This document shows positions 54,024 through 62,955 of a stretch of 64,000 nt of DNA, in pieces. The translations under genes and the position numbers were made by a program. Origin of the DNA: Aquimarina latercula DSM 2041 (GTDB taxonomy: Bacteria > Bacteroidota > Bacteroidia > Flavobacteriales > Flavobacteriaceae); NCBI RefSeq assembly GCF_000430645.1, contig NZ_KE387185.1, positions 779,780 through 843,779 of the forward strand. The letters are read 5' to 3'. Below the pieces are notes generated by a model. It was not told the origin of the DNA. It worked only from the letters and a program-made list of their open reading frames with translations, and ran no database searches. How positions within the stretch are numbered: position 1 is the first letter of the stretch; each line of letters starts with the position of its first letter.

Positions 54024-55139
54024 TTAAAACTTTGTTTTTAGAGCGCTAGGAGGTTTTCCTGTAATTTTTTTAACGGTTCTGTTAAATGAAGCTTTAGAAT
54101 TAAAACCAGCATAATAGGCTAAAGCCAGCAGTGTAAGATTATCATTTTTAGGATTATCAAGTAATCTCTTTACTTCTTTAAAACGAAGTTCGTTTATATA
54201 ATCAGTAAACTTTTTTTGGTAGATTGTATTTAAACATCTAGTGACTAAATACGGTTTTACAGAAAGTTGCTTTGACAATGAAGCTAGGGTAAGCTCTGGA
54301 TTTTTGAAAAGCTGTTCCTCCTTCATTTTAATTTCTAAGGTTTTACGAATCTTTTGTAGCTGCTCTTTCTCTTTGTCAGAAATGATTGTAATTTGTTTGA
54401 ACGCACTTTCTTTTCTTCGAGCAAAACCCTCTAAACCTAACCAATAGGTAATAATTGCCATGCCTATAAATACGGGGTGTCCGTAGAAAAAATTACTTGC
54501 AAAATTGAAGAAGAAAAAATCGATTAATATCCCAACCACATAAATGATAGAAAATATTTTCATTACTAAAACAACTCTTTTTATCCAGTCGAGTTTTTCT
54601 TCAAGAATTTTATATCCTTCTACTTGTATTGTATTACTAAGTATTTTTTCAGCTTTAATACTATAAAAAACAATTAGTGCTCCAGAAACAATAAACATAG
54701 TAGGGTAATGCATCCATACTACATATCCCCAATACCCTAACCAAGAGAGGCTCTCCCGAGTGCCATCCCAGTAAAAGTTTTGCGCTTTTATAAAAAAGCT
54801 CCAAGTAAATTCTATTAGTACAGGAAGGAAGTGAATCCAATCTTTTCTTAAAAATTTGAACTTAGGATTAACGTAACTTTTTATAAAAAAATATATAAGC
54901 GTTCCATATATCCAATTGTATTCTAATAGTATATGATACCAAAAATCATATCGTCCCAGCCCAAAAATATTTAAGGTCTCTACGATTAGGCGATAAGAGA
55001 AAAAGAATAATATAGTGGCAAGAAATCGATTAGCCAAGTAGTGTACTCCATGTTTTTGCCATAAAATAATACCAAAAATGATTCCTTGTATGGCACCAAT
55101 ACATAATAATATAACCAAAAGTATCTCTAACGTTTCCAC
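54024..55139 (-). CDS. AraC-type regulator with N-terminal membrane domain
   Basis: 371 residues starting with GTG. Seven hydrophobic segments cover about 5-240, then a linker leads to an AraC HTH pair (LTLASLSKQLSVKPYLVTRCLN, LTLLALAYYAGFNSKASFNRTVKKITGKPPS). This is the Bacteroidota membrane-bound AraC type. It starts 24 bases after the arsenosugar glycosyltransferase gene and is probably on the same transcript, which hints at a role in the arsenic locus. Its signal is unknown. Confidence 0.85.
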   Translation of the reverse strand: METLEILLVILLCIGAIQGIIFGIILWQKHGVHYLANRFLATILFFFSYRLIVETLNIFGLGRYDFWYHILLEYNWIYGTLIYFFIKSYVNPKFKFLRKDWIHFLPVLIEFTWSFFIKAQNFYWDGTRESLSWLGYWGYVVWMHYPTMFIVSGALIVFYSIKAEKILSNTIQVEGYKILEEKLDWIKRVVLVMKIFSIIYVVGILIDFFFFNFASNFFYGHPVFIGMAIITYWLGLEGFARRKESAFKQITIISDKEKEQLQKIRKTLEIKMKEEQLFKNPELTLASLSKQLSVKPYLVTRCLNTIYQKKFTDYINELRFKEVKRLLDNPKNDNLTLLALAYYAGFNSKASFNRTVKKITGKPPSALKTKF

Positions 55140-55163
55140 TGGATTAAAGATAAAGAAGAAGAT

Positions 55164-55874
55164 TTAAGAAACAACTTTTTCCTTATAATATCGATACAAA
55201 TCTTCTGATGAAGCTCCTAGCCATCTTCTCATATGAATATTTAAAAAGTGATATTGTAATCGCCAAACACCTACTTCTCTATAACGTCTTGCAGAAGTAA
55301 TAACATATTTAGGGATTATAACAAATTTATCAATAGCAAAAAGGCGGTCTACTAAATCGTTATCTTCATAAACGATATAAGCTTCATCATATCCATCTAT
55401 TTCTTTAAATAATGAAGCTGTAATGAATTGACTTTGATCTCCTCCACGACAGCGCTTACTTTCGAATTGAGTGAGCCAACCTAAGAATCGAAGCCACCAA
55501 TGTTTAGAATCAAATTTCATTCTAAAACAACCGGCTTCATTGCCTCCATGAATTTGTTGGATAATATCCTTATCATAGCCATCAGGAGGAAAAGAATCTG
55601 CGTGTAGGAAATAAAGTATTTCACCAGAAGCTGCTGCAGCTCCTGTATTCATTTGTTTAGCACGACCTTTCTCTGAAGATACTAATTTAATAGATGTTTT
55701 TTGTGTATTTGCGAAATCTGTAACAGTTTTTCGAGATTCATCCACACTTCCTCCGTCAACTACTATGATCTCTTTAATGAAATTTGGGGAGGAAGAAGTT
55801 TGTATCAAATGGGAAAGCAGCTTACAAATTGTAGCTGCTTCATTAAGAATGGGAATTATGATAGATATTTTCAA
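55164..55874 (-). CDS. TIGR04283-family arsenosugar biosynthesis glycosyltransferase
   Basis: 236 residues. The GT2 fold shows ISIIIPILNEAATICKLL, VVDGGSVDES, SEKGRAKQMNTGAAAASGEILYFLHADS and the later RCRGGDQSQFITASLF. These phrases characterise TIGR04283, the family whose members co-occur with ArsM and ArsS. It is thought to build the sugar or lipid part of organoarsenicals, but this is by association only. It lies 27 bases after a DUF547 gene and near the main arsenic operon. Confidence 0.88.
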   Translation of the reverse strand: MKISIIIPILNEAATICKLLSHLIQTSSSPNFIKEIIVVDGGSVDESRKTVTDFANTQKTSIKLVSSEKGRAKQMNTGAAAASGEILYFLHADSFPPDGYDKDIIQQIHGGNEAGCFRMKFDSKHWWLRFLGWLTQFESKRCRGGDQSQFITASLFKEIDGYDEAYIVYEDNDLVDRLFAIDKFVIIPKYVITSARRYREVGVWRLQYHFLNIHMRRWLGASSEDLYRYYKEKVVS

Positions 55875-55901
55875 AAGGGAACTATAATTTAAAATATAAA
55901 A

Positions 55902-56615
55902 TTACTCATTTAAACTCCAATCGTATTTCTTATATCCTTTCTTTTTTTGTTTGTCAATCTTAACTTCTGAATATTTGTTGATAAACGCTTTCGCATCTTC
56001 ACCATCAACTTTAAAATCTTTTTTGAACCAGCTGAAGATTTTAGATACTTCTACTACTTCTTCGGTAATCGTGTTTCTTTTAGGGTCATTAATGAAATTC
56101 TTGGTTAATGTTTCCAGCGCATTATCCACATTTCCAGCAGTAAAAGCTCTATTCCATACAATAGGACAAGAGTAAGAAGCACAATTAATAGCAAAGTGGA
56201 TTCTAGGATCTCCTAGTTTTCTAAGAATCTTGTGTTCTAATTCGTTTAAACTATGTAATACTCCATTAATTTTAAAAAACTGTCTTCCCCATGGATCTTT
56301 AATGTCTTTTATACTTTTTAGAGGGTAGTTATCTATAATTAATTTTATAGTATACGCATTGTATGCATTAATCCAATACGCTAGTTTTTCTTCTTTACTC
56401 CAAGAAGATGTTGGTGGATTATCAGAGAGATAAGTGAAATATTGATAAAGTTGGGAGCTATCTCTCATAAAACCTTTATAATCAACTTTACCGTCTTCGG
56501 AAACATTAATTAGTAAAATTTGATCCCAAATAGCGTGATCAAGTTTTTGTTGCGCTTTCGTTTGAAAAGAGAAAAATGTAATTAATATGAATACAAATAT
56601 TTTTGGGGTTCTCAT
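55902..56615 (-). CDS. Secreted DUF547 protein (arsenic-locus copy)
   Basis: 237 residues with a signal peptide (ending TKAQ). The DUF547 core is WINAYNAYTIKLIIDNYP, SLNELEHKILR and IHFAINCASYSCPIV. The length equals that of the copy at 41403-42113, but sequence is only moderately similar. It is first in a group with the TIGR04283 glycosyltransferase and the membrane AraC gene, so it likely serves the same pathway in the periplasm. Confidence 0.88.
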   Translation of the reverse strand: MRTPKIFVFILITFFSFQTKAQQKLDHAIWDQILLINVSEDGKVDYKGFMRDSSQLYQYFTYLSDNPPTSSWSKEEKLAYWINAYNAYTIKLIIDNYPLKSIKDIKDPWGRQFFKINGVLHSLNELEHKILRKLGDPRIHFAINCASYSCPIVWNRAFTAGNVDNALETLTKNFINDPKRNTITEEVVEVSKIFSWFKKDFKVDGEDAKAFINKYSEVKIDKQKKKGYKKYDWSLNE

Positions 56616-56770
56616 TTTTATAATCTTTTAAATATATCCAGATGTAAGTGTTTTTACAAATGGTTAAGTAGGTTCAACTTCTGTTTGTTTTTTTGTTTTC
56701 CAAATAACCAATACTATATTAAATATTCGTTAAATACTTGATCTTAGTCCAAAGTTTATGCCACTCCTTA

Positions 56771-56778
56771 CAAAGATA
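56771..56778 (-). promoter_or_regulatory. Possible -7 element upstream of the DUF547 gene
   Basis: On the minus strand this reads TATCTTTG, 156 bases before the DUF547 start. No -33 TTG was found at the right distance. Confidence 0.3.
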
Positions 56779-56847
56779 GTTATTGCTATTTTTTTACGTT
56801 GCAGGTTAGTTGCTGATTCCGTATTATTGTAATCGAACTATTTTTAT

Positions 56848-58068
56848 ATGATTAGTACAAGTTTTAAACTTCCTTGTGGGGTTACATTGCGCAATAGACT
56901 AGTAAAATCTGCAATGACAGAGCGGATTAGTAATAGCAAGTTTGAACCTACAAAAGGTCATGAGCGGTTATATAGAGATTGGTCCAAAACTGGAGCGAGT
57001 TTATTAATAACAGGTAATGTGGTTATAGACCGAAAACATCTAGAATCTGCAGGAAATGTATGTTTTGATGATGAAAAAATGCTTCCCAAATTAAGATCCT
57101 GGGCACAAGAAGGTAAAAAGAATGGGAATCATATATGGGTGCAGATTTCTCATTCAGGAAGACAAACAAATAGGTTTGGCACGAATAGTCCTTTAGCACC
57201 TTCTGAAGTGCAATTGAAAAAGTTAGGGCTTTTTGGGAAACCTATAGCTATGACTAAAAAAGACATTCAGGATGTAATTGAGCGTTTTGTGAATGCCGCT
57301 AGAATTGCCAAAGAAGCTGGTTTTACAGGAGTTCAGATCCATTCTGCTCATGGGTATTTATTAAGCCAGTTTTTATCACCTCACACTAATGTTAGGTCTG
57401 ACAGTTGGGGAGGTGGTATCGAGAATCGAAGTCGCTTATTGCTTACTATTATTAGAGAGGTTCGAAACGTAGTTGGAGTTGATTTTCCAATTTCTGTAAA
57501 ATTAAATTCTGCTGATTTTCAAAGAGGTGGATTTACAGAAGAAGAGTCGTTGGAAGTAATAAAAATGTTAGACGAAGAAAAAATTGATTTACTCGAAATA
57601 TCGGGAGGAACTTATGAGAAGCTAGCATTTTTTACCATGAATGAAGAAGACTCGGAACTTAAGGAAAGTACTAAACAAAGAGAGGCTTATTTTATTGATT
57701 TTGCTAAGAAGATTAGGGCTATTAGTAAATTACCCTTAATGATTACAGGAGGTTTTAGATCGTATGATTTTTGTAATGAAGTTTTGATCAATGGAGAGGT
57801 AGATCTAGTTGGTATGGCGAGGCCATTTATAACAAATAGAGAAGATATTCCAAAATTCCTAAAAGGTGAATTACCGTATCTTAAGAACCTAGTTCTAAGG
57901 ACTGGTTTAAAACAATTTGAGGATGCAGCAGAAGGTGGTTTTTATGCCAGACAGATTATAAGATTTTCTAAAGGCAAAGGTTTGAAAACTACTATGAACC
58001 CTTTATGGTGCTCAATGTTTTTGATTTTATATGAATTCAAAAAAGCAATGATAAAAAAGTTGTTTTAA
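56848..58068 (+). CDS. NADH:flavin oxidoreductase (Old Yellow Enzyme family)
   Basis: 406 residues. The FMN TIM barrel shows RNRLVKSAMTERI, WVQISHSGRQTNR, the substrate pair H-x-x-H-like region VQIHSAHGYLLSQFLSPHTN, and RSDSWGGGIENRSRLLL. C-terminally MITGGFR and VGMARPFI bind FMN phosphate. These enzymes reduce activated double bonds. It lies between the two arsenic gene groups but on the opposite strand, so participation is uncertain. A terminator separates it from arsM. Confidence 0.9.
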   Translation: MISTSFKLPCGVTLRNRLVKSAMTERISNSKFEPTKGHERLYRDWSKTGASLLITGNVVIDRKHLESAGNVCFDDEKMLPKLRSWAQEGKKNGNHIWVQISHSGRQTNRFGTNSPLAPSEVQLKKLGLFGKPIAMTKKDIQDVIERFVNAARIAKEAGFTGVQIHSAHGYLLSQFLSPHTNVRSDSWGGGIENRSRLLLTIIREVRNVVGVDFPISVKLNSADFQRGGFTEEESLEVIKMLDEEKIDLLEISGGTYEKLAFFTMNEEDSELKESTKQREAYFIDFAKKIRAISKLPLMITGGFRSYDFCNEVLINGEVDLVGMARPFITNREDIPKFLKGELPYLKNLVLRTGLKQFEDAAEGGFYARQIIRFSKGKGLKTTMNPLWCSMFLILYEFKKAMIKKLF

Positions 58069-58073
58069 AAGAA

Positions 58074-58103
58074 ATATCCCTAAAACCATTGTTTTAGGGA
58101 TAT
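58074..58103. terminator. Bidirectional terminator
   Basis: A 13-bp perfect stem (58074-58086 with 58091-58103) with a 4-base loop. It lies between the flavin oxidoreductase and arsM, which converge. Confidence 0.85.
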
Positions 58104-58122
58104 AATTTATGATTTTATTGTA

Positions 58123-59091
58123 TTAGCAACATCCACCACCATCGTAGTGATATGTGGATTCACTAATATAAATATCATTTCTTCCTAAATCAGCAAGCGC
58201 GCCAGCAGTTTTGTCGCAAATTGCGATTGGTTGATTTTTTAGTAGAACATGTCCTTTTTTATCATCAAAATAATCTTCATCACCATAATAAATAGCTGCT
58301 TTCCCTGTAAAGATACAAGGCCCATCTTCTGGCATTGGATCTTTGATTGCAGCTACTTCTATAGATTCTATATAGATTAGTTCTTCCGTTTCATAATTTT
58401 TAGGATCTAGAATACGATATGGTTTACGAGCTCTAATTTCTATAGTTCCAAAACCAACATCGGTCAATGCTTTTACATATTCTGCAATTGGTAGACTACC
58501 ACTAAGACATAGCGCTCTTAATCGTTCATCATTTCTAAGCGTATCATTCATTGGTTGTTCACAGGTAGGGTCACTCATTACTAATCTACCATGAGGTTTT
58601 AATACCCGATACATCTCCTCAATTGCTTTTTTTAGATCTTCTGCCTTAAAAATATTGAATAAACAATTTTGGGCAGCTACATCAATACTATTATCTTCTA
58701 CCGGAAGATTTAGTGCATCACCAAATCTTAGATCTACAAAATCACTATTAAACCATTCATTTTGTTCTTCAGCCTCTTTAAAGTTTTTATGAGAAGCATC
58801 TAACATTTCTTGAACTACATCAATACCGATTACACCACTTTTTTGGCGTGAGAAATATGAGAATTGTAATAATTCCATTCCTCCTCCAACACCGACATAT
58901 AAAACTTTTGGATTATTAGTTAAATCACGAGCATTTACAGTACTTCCGCAACCATAATTCATTTCCTGCATGATTTTTGGTATTTTTAATCCAGGTAATT
59001 CCCAAATAGGATTTGTAGTACAACATAATCCTATATCTGGAGTCAATGCTGCTTCTTTATATACATCGTGTGTGGTTTCTAAATAACTCAT
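58123..59091 (-). CDS. arsM: Arsenosugar-type arsenite methyltransferase
   Basis: 322 residues. The SAM site is VGVGGG (66-71). C48, C143 and C195 have spacing close to the As(III)-binding cysteines of characterised ArsM enzymes, and C23-C24 form another pair near the start. The enzyme methylates arsenite stepwise in the cytoplasm, giving the dimethylarsenical that ArsS uses. The protein ends in GGGCC, a vicinal Cys pair at the very C-terminus. It is the last gene of the seven-gene arsenic operon, 29 bases after PNP. Confidence 0.92.
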   Translation of the reverse strand: MSYLETTHDVYKEAALTPDIGLCCTTNPIWELPGLKIPKIMQEMNYGCGSTVNARDLTNNPKVLYVGVGGGMELLQFSYFSRQKSGVIGIDVVQEMLDASHKNFKEAEEQNEWFNSDFVDLRFGDALNLPVEDNSIDVAAQNCLFNIFKAEDLKKAIEEMYRVLKPHGRLVMSDPTCEQPMNDTLRNDERLRALCLSGSLPIAEYVKALTDVGFGTIEIRARKPYRILDPKNYETEELIYIESIEVAAIKDPMPEDGPCIFTGKAAIYYGDEDYFDDKKGHVLLKNQPIAICDKTAGALADLGRNDIYISESTYHYDGGGCC

Positions 59092-59120
59092 ATTCTTTTT
59101 TCTTTTTAAAGTGGGGTTTT

Positions 59121-59933
59121 TTATAATGACTTTATTAATTCTTTAAATAAAAGAATCATTTCTGGTTCAGCTTTTCCAGCCATCGCAATAATCTCATCGA
59201 TATCAACTGGTTTTAGATTATCAGGATCACATTCATCAGTAAGAACAGATACAGCTGCAACATTCATTTCTAAATGATTAGCTACAATTACTTCTGGAAC
59301 AGTACTCATACCAACAGCATCCGCACCAATTATTTTTAAATAACGATATTCTGCACGAGTTTCTAGCTGTGGGCCAACTACAGATGCATATACACCTTTA
59401 TGTAAGTTGATGTTATTCTCTTTTGCTATTGCTTCCAGTTTATTACTGATCTTTTGATCATAAGGAGCACTCATATCTGTAAAACGTGTTCCTAATTGCT
59501 CAACACCTTTAAATGCTAACGGGGAACCTCCCTGAAGGTTTATGTGGTCTTCTATAAGCATTAATTCACCTTTTTTGAAGTTTAAATTAATGGCCCCAGA
59601 GGCATTAGAAACAAGAAGTGTTTTGATTCCTAATTCATTCATAATTCGCACTGGATATGTCACATCTTGTAGCGAGTATCCTTCATATAAATGAAAACGA
59701 CCTTGCATCACTACTACATTTTTACCTTCTAGTTTTCCATAAATTAGTTTTCCTTTATGAAATTCTACTGTAGCTGTTGGGAAATTAGGGATGTGATTGT
59801 AGCTTACTTCTTTGAGAATCTCTATTTGTTCTAATAACTGCCCTAGACCTGTTCCTAATATGATACCTATTTCAGGATTTTCAAACCCTTTTTGTTGTAA
59901 GTATTCAGTCGTTTCTTTAATGTATTTAATCAT
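59121..59933 (-). CDS. Purine nucleoside phosphorylase
   Basis: 270 residues of the trimeric PNP type: IGIILGTGLGQL, FPTATVEFHKGKLIYG, VSNASGAINLNFKKGELMLIEDHINL, GADAVGMSTVPEVIVA. It cleaves purine nucleosides to base and ribose-1-phosphate. Its start overlaps the TIGR04282 gene by four bases. Inside an ArsM/ArsS operon it may remove adenine from the 5'-dimethylarsinoyl-adenosine made by ArsS; that role is inference. Trimeric PNPs generally prefer 6-oxopurines, which leaves room for doubt. Confidence 0.92.
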   Translation of the reverse strand: MIKYIKETTEYLQQKGFENPEIGIILGTGLGQLLEQIEILKEVSYNHIPNFPTATVEFHKGKLIYGKLEGKNVVVMQGRFHLYEGYSLQDVTYPVRIMNELGIKTLLVSNASGAINLNFKKGELMLIEDHINLQGGSPLAFKGVEQLGTRFTDMSAPYDQKISNKLEAIAKENNINLHKGVYASVVGPQLETRAEYRYLKIIGADAVGMSTVPEVIVANHLEMNVAAVSVLTDECDPDNLKPVDIDEIIAMAGKAEPEMILLFKELIKSL

Positions 59934-60544
59934 TTTGCTAAGCTTAATAAATGTTGAAAAACGGAGATGTCTTTGATATCTTCATAATAATCTACATCAT
60001 TACGTTCTTCTAATAATTTGACGTTAGTTTGTTGTATATCGTTTAATGTATTTTGTAATACTGTATTTGTCCCCCAGGATTTATTTTGAAAAACTTTTGA
60101 ATTCAAAGATTTCATTCCGAATAAATAATAACCTCCATCTTCTGCGGGACCTATTACATACTCATTATTTTTCAGAGCTTCGAAAGCATTTTCTATATCA
60201 TGCTGACTTAGATCGTACATATCACTGCCTATTATGATTATGTTTGTATATCCCGATTCAAAACCGTTTTGGAAAGCGTTGTACATTCTAATTCCAAGAT
60301 CTTTTCCTTCTTGTTGTTTTTTATTATATATGGTTGGATCCCAAATATCGTTTTGGCCAATTCTTGTGGAATAATGTACTTCTTTTGTAACCGAAAGATT
60401 TTTGGTAATAGTTACGGTATGATCTAATAATAGCTCATAAACCTCTAGAGCGGCTTGATTTCCTATAGTAGCAGCTAAGCGAGTTTTGCACTTACCTAAT
60501 TCTGGATTTCGAGTAAAGATCATTAATAGGTTCTTTTCCATCAC
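59930..60544 (-). CDS. TIGR04282-family arsenosugar biosynthesis glycosyltransferase (copy 1)
   Basis: 204 residues with the DUF2064 nucleotidyl/glycosyltransferase fold: LLMIFTRNPELGKCKTRLAATIG, IIIIGSDMYDLSQ, VIGPAEDGGYYLFGM. TIGR04282 occurs with ArsM/ArsS in many bacteria; it may activate or transfer the arsenic-bearing sugar. The reaction is unproven. It overlaps PNP and the rhodanese gene by four bases at each end. Confidence 0.88.
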   Translation of the reverse strand: MMEKNLLMIFTRNPELGKCKTRLAATIGNQAALEVYELLLDHTVTITKNLSVTKEVHYSTRIGQNDIWDPTIYNKKQQEGKDLGIRMYNAFQNGFESGYTNIIIIGSDMYDLSQHDIENAFEALKNNEYVIGPAEDGGYYLFGMKSLNSKVFQNKSWGTNTVLQNTLNDIQQTNVKLLEERNDVDYYEDIKDISVFQHLLSLAK

Positions 60545-61041
60545 TTTTTATATACTTTTTTTCCTTTATGTAACCATTTCCCCCATTGTCTGGAAAATGC
60601 ATGTATTTGGTTTGTTTCTTCTCCTTTAGCATTAATTACTTTATGATCCTTATTTTTCCATTCAAAGATCCCTCCATATAAATTATATATATTATTGTAA
60701 CCTGCTTCTTTTAGTTTTTCTGAGATATCTTCTGATCGTATTCCTAAGCTGCAGTAAACAACAATTTTAGATTTTTTAGGAATGTTTTGATCTGATAAGA
60801 AATCCATGTTAAATTGATCATACCCTACATGTATAGCTCCTTTTAGATGACTTGTTTCGTATTCAATAATTTCCCTTGCATCTAATAAAATAACTTTGTC
60901 TTTTATGGTACTTAATTCTTTTACTGAGATGTATGGAATACTTTCATTATTATATTGGTCAAGTAATTCTTTAAGCGAATTCTGACTAAAAACCAAAAAT
61001 GGTGATATAATAAAAGTTAGTACTACAATTATTGTTTTCAT
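60541..61041 (-). CDS. Exported rhodanese-like protein
   Basis: 166 residues with a signal peptide (ending VFSQ). One rhodanese domain is present: LDAREIIEYETSHLKGAIHVGYDQ and the active Cys in VVYCSLGIRSEDISEKL. Rhodaneses carry sulfane sulfur; some relatives are arsenate-reductase-like. Location in the arsenic operon suggests thiol/thioarsenical chemistry in the periplasm, which is inference only. Confidence 0.85.
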   Translation of the reverse strand: MKTIIVVLTFIISPFLVFSQNSLKELLDQYNNESIPYISVKELSTIKDKVILLDAREIIEYETSHLKGAIHVGYDQFNMDFLSDQNIPKKSKIVVYCSLGIRSEDISEKLKEAGYNNIYNLYGGIFEWKNKDHKVINAKGEETNQIHAFSRQWGKWLHKGKKVYKK

Positions 61042-61150
61042 ATAACATATGTTACCTGCTGTAACATTACATTGTATTATTAAATATGGACTTGTTTTCT
61101 AAAAGTTATTGATAACTTTTTTATGAAGAGAAGGCGAGAGTAATAATTAA

Positions 61151-61837
61151 TTAAACGTAAGCCCTGAAAGAAGGTGATCCTTTATTGTAAAAAGAGGAGA
61201 GTAGATAAATGTCTTTTAGTTGTTTACTCCGATCGAATATCTCTTTTTTTGTATTTACAATCTGAGATATTATAGTTGTAAGAATTCTAGAGAACTTAGT
61301 ACTTAGCTTAGCTATAATTTTTAGATCTTCAAGTGAATCAATATCATGTAAAACTTCGAGTCTAGTCACTTCAATTTTTGAAGTATTTATCATAATTGAT
61401 AAACTCTTAGCTAGTTTTTTTGATTGCCATGGAAGTTCTAAAAAAGTACTTAGATTGAATTGAGATTTATGCAATCCCATTAGATAAAATCCTCCATCGG
61501 AAGATGGACCTAAAACAAATTTTTTATTTTCAAGTTGTTTAGCACTATCTAATAAATGGTTTTTATTAAGGTGAGGAGTGTCGTTTCCTATTGTAATTAC
61601 ATTTTCATATCCAAGTGCATAAGTGTCTTGAATTGCATTCACAAAACGTTCTCCGAAATTACTGCCATTTTGATTTTTTTCTGTAAATATAAAAAAAGGA
61701 AGTCCTGAGCTTTCTACCACCCTTAGTGTTTTTTTAGTAAGTTCAGCAAATAGTTTTTCACCACCAATAATAGGTTTGTTTAGAAGCTCTTCTTTAGAAG
61801 AGTTTGCAAAAACTAATATGGCAGTTTTTTTATTCAT
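61151..61837 (-). CDS. TIGR04282-like protein (divergent copy 2)
   Basis: From ATG 61837 the product has 228 residues; the earlier TTG at 61861 overlaps arsS and is less likely. The DUF2064-type core is recognisable (ILVFANSSKEELLNKP, VITIGNDTPHLNK, FVLGPSSDGGFYLMGLH, LPWQSKK), but the N-terminal KxR motif of copy 1 is replaced. An extra C-terminal tail of about 50 residues follows. It lies 2 bases after arsS. A second, altered paralog in one operon suggests a different donor or a structural partner role. Confidence 0.78.
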   Translation of the reverse strand: MNKKTAILVFANSSKEELLNKPIIGGEKLFAELTKKTLRVVESSGLPFFIFTEKNQNGSNFGERFVNAIQDTYALGYENVITIGNDTPHLNKNHLLDSAKQLENKKFVLGPSSDGGFYLMGLHKSQFNLSTFLELPWQSKKLAKSLSIMINTSKIEVTRLEVLHDIDSLEDLKIIAKLSTKFSRILTTIISQIVNTKKEIFDRSKQLKDIYLLSSFYNKGSPSFRAYV

Positions 61838-61839
61838 AT

Positions 61840-62895
61840 TTATGCTACAGTCCCTTGACAACTACTTCCAGCTCCGGCAGTACAGCCATAACAGTGTTGT
61901 GAGATAATAATATTTCTATTTTGGAGTAATTCTTCATTATACTCGCTAATATGCTTTACTTTACTAGCTACTTTAAGATCTAGCATTTGGTTAAAATCAC
62001 AATCATATAACCAACCATCCCAACTAATAGAAATAGTATTGGTACACATTACATTTGCTACGGCCGACGGATTATAAGCTTCTACTAATGCGTACATATA
62101 ATCTTCATAATTTTCAGAAGCAATTAAATAATCCAGAAATCTACTGATCGGTAAATTAGTAATTGCAAACAAATTATGAAAGTGAATTCCAAAATCTTCT
62201 ATAAGAGCTTTTTTAAATTCTTTTTCCATAGATGCTTGATCACCTGGTAAAAAGGCACCAGAAGGATTATAAACTAGATCTAATCTAAGACCACTGTCTG
62301 GCATCCCATATCCTCGTTCGTTAAGTTCTTGCAGTGCTTTTATGGATTTATCAAAAACTCCATCTCCACGTTGTTTGTCAGTTTTTCCTCTGGTCCAATG
62401 CGGCATGGAAGAAACGACATGCACATTATGTTTTTTAAAGAAATCGGGGAGATCATAGTATTTTTTATTCGCTCTAATGATAGTTAAATTACTACGTACG
62501 ATAAAATCCTTAATTCCTGCTTTACTTGCTTCCTCGACAAACCATCTAAAATTAGGATTCATTTCGGGCGCTCCACCTGTGAGATCTAATGTGTGTGCCC
62601 CCGTTTTTCTTATGACTTCTAAGCATTGTAGCATAGTTTCTTTGGTCATAATTTCTTTACGATCAGGTCCCGCATCCACATGACAATGTTCACAGACTTG
62701 ATTGCACATATATCCTACATTGATCTGTAGAACTTCTAATTTATTGGGACGCAGTGAATTATGTCCAATTTCTGCAATTTTATCTGCAAACTTAGGTAAT
62801 TCTCCATTAGCAAAAATTCCATTATTTAGAATTTCTAATTGTCTGTGAGAGTCTGCTAGTTCGTTATTTCTATTTTTGAGTGACTTAGTAGCCAT
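61840..62895 (-). CDS. arsS: Arsenosugar biosynthesis radical SAM protein ArsS
   Basis: 351 residues. The radical-SAM cluster motif CxxxCxxC is C64/C68/C71 (YMCNQVCEHCHVD), with DLTGGAPEMNPNF next. The C-terminal domain ends in QHCYGCTAGAGSSCQG, typical of ArsS. The enzyme attaches a 5'-deoxyadenosyl group to dimethylarsenic, giving the precursor of arsenosugars. It is second in the operon, 60 bases after the small peroxidase-like gene. Confidence 0.95.
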   Translation of the reverse strand: MATKSLKNRNNELADSHRQLEILNNGIFANGELPKFADKIAEIGHNSLRPNKLEVLQINVGYMCNQVCEHCHVDAGPDRKEIMTKETMLQCLEVIRKTGAHTLDLTGGAPEMNPNFRWFVEEASKAGIKDFIVRSNLTIIRANKKYYDLPDFFKKHNVHVVSSMPHWTRGKTDKQRGDGVFDKSIKALQELNERGYGMPDSGLRLDLVYNPSGAFLPGDQASMEKEFKKALIEDFGIHFHNLFAITNLPISRFLDYLIASENYEDYMYALVEAYNPSAVANVMCTNTISISWDGWLYDCDFNQMLDLKVASKVKHISEYNEELLQNRNIIISQHCYGCTAGAGSSCQGTVA

Positions 62896-62955
62896 ATATT
62901 ATTTTTATCATTGATAATACCGCGTTATAAGATTACCATATTTATAGTAAACATT

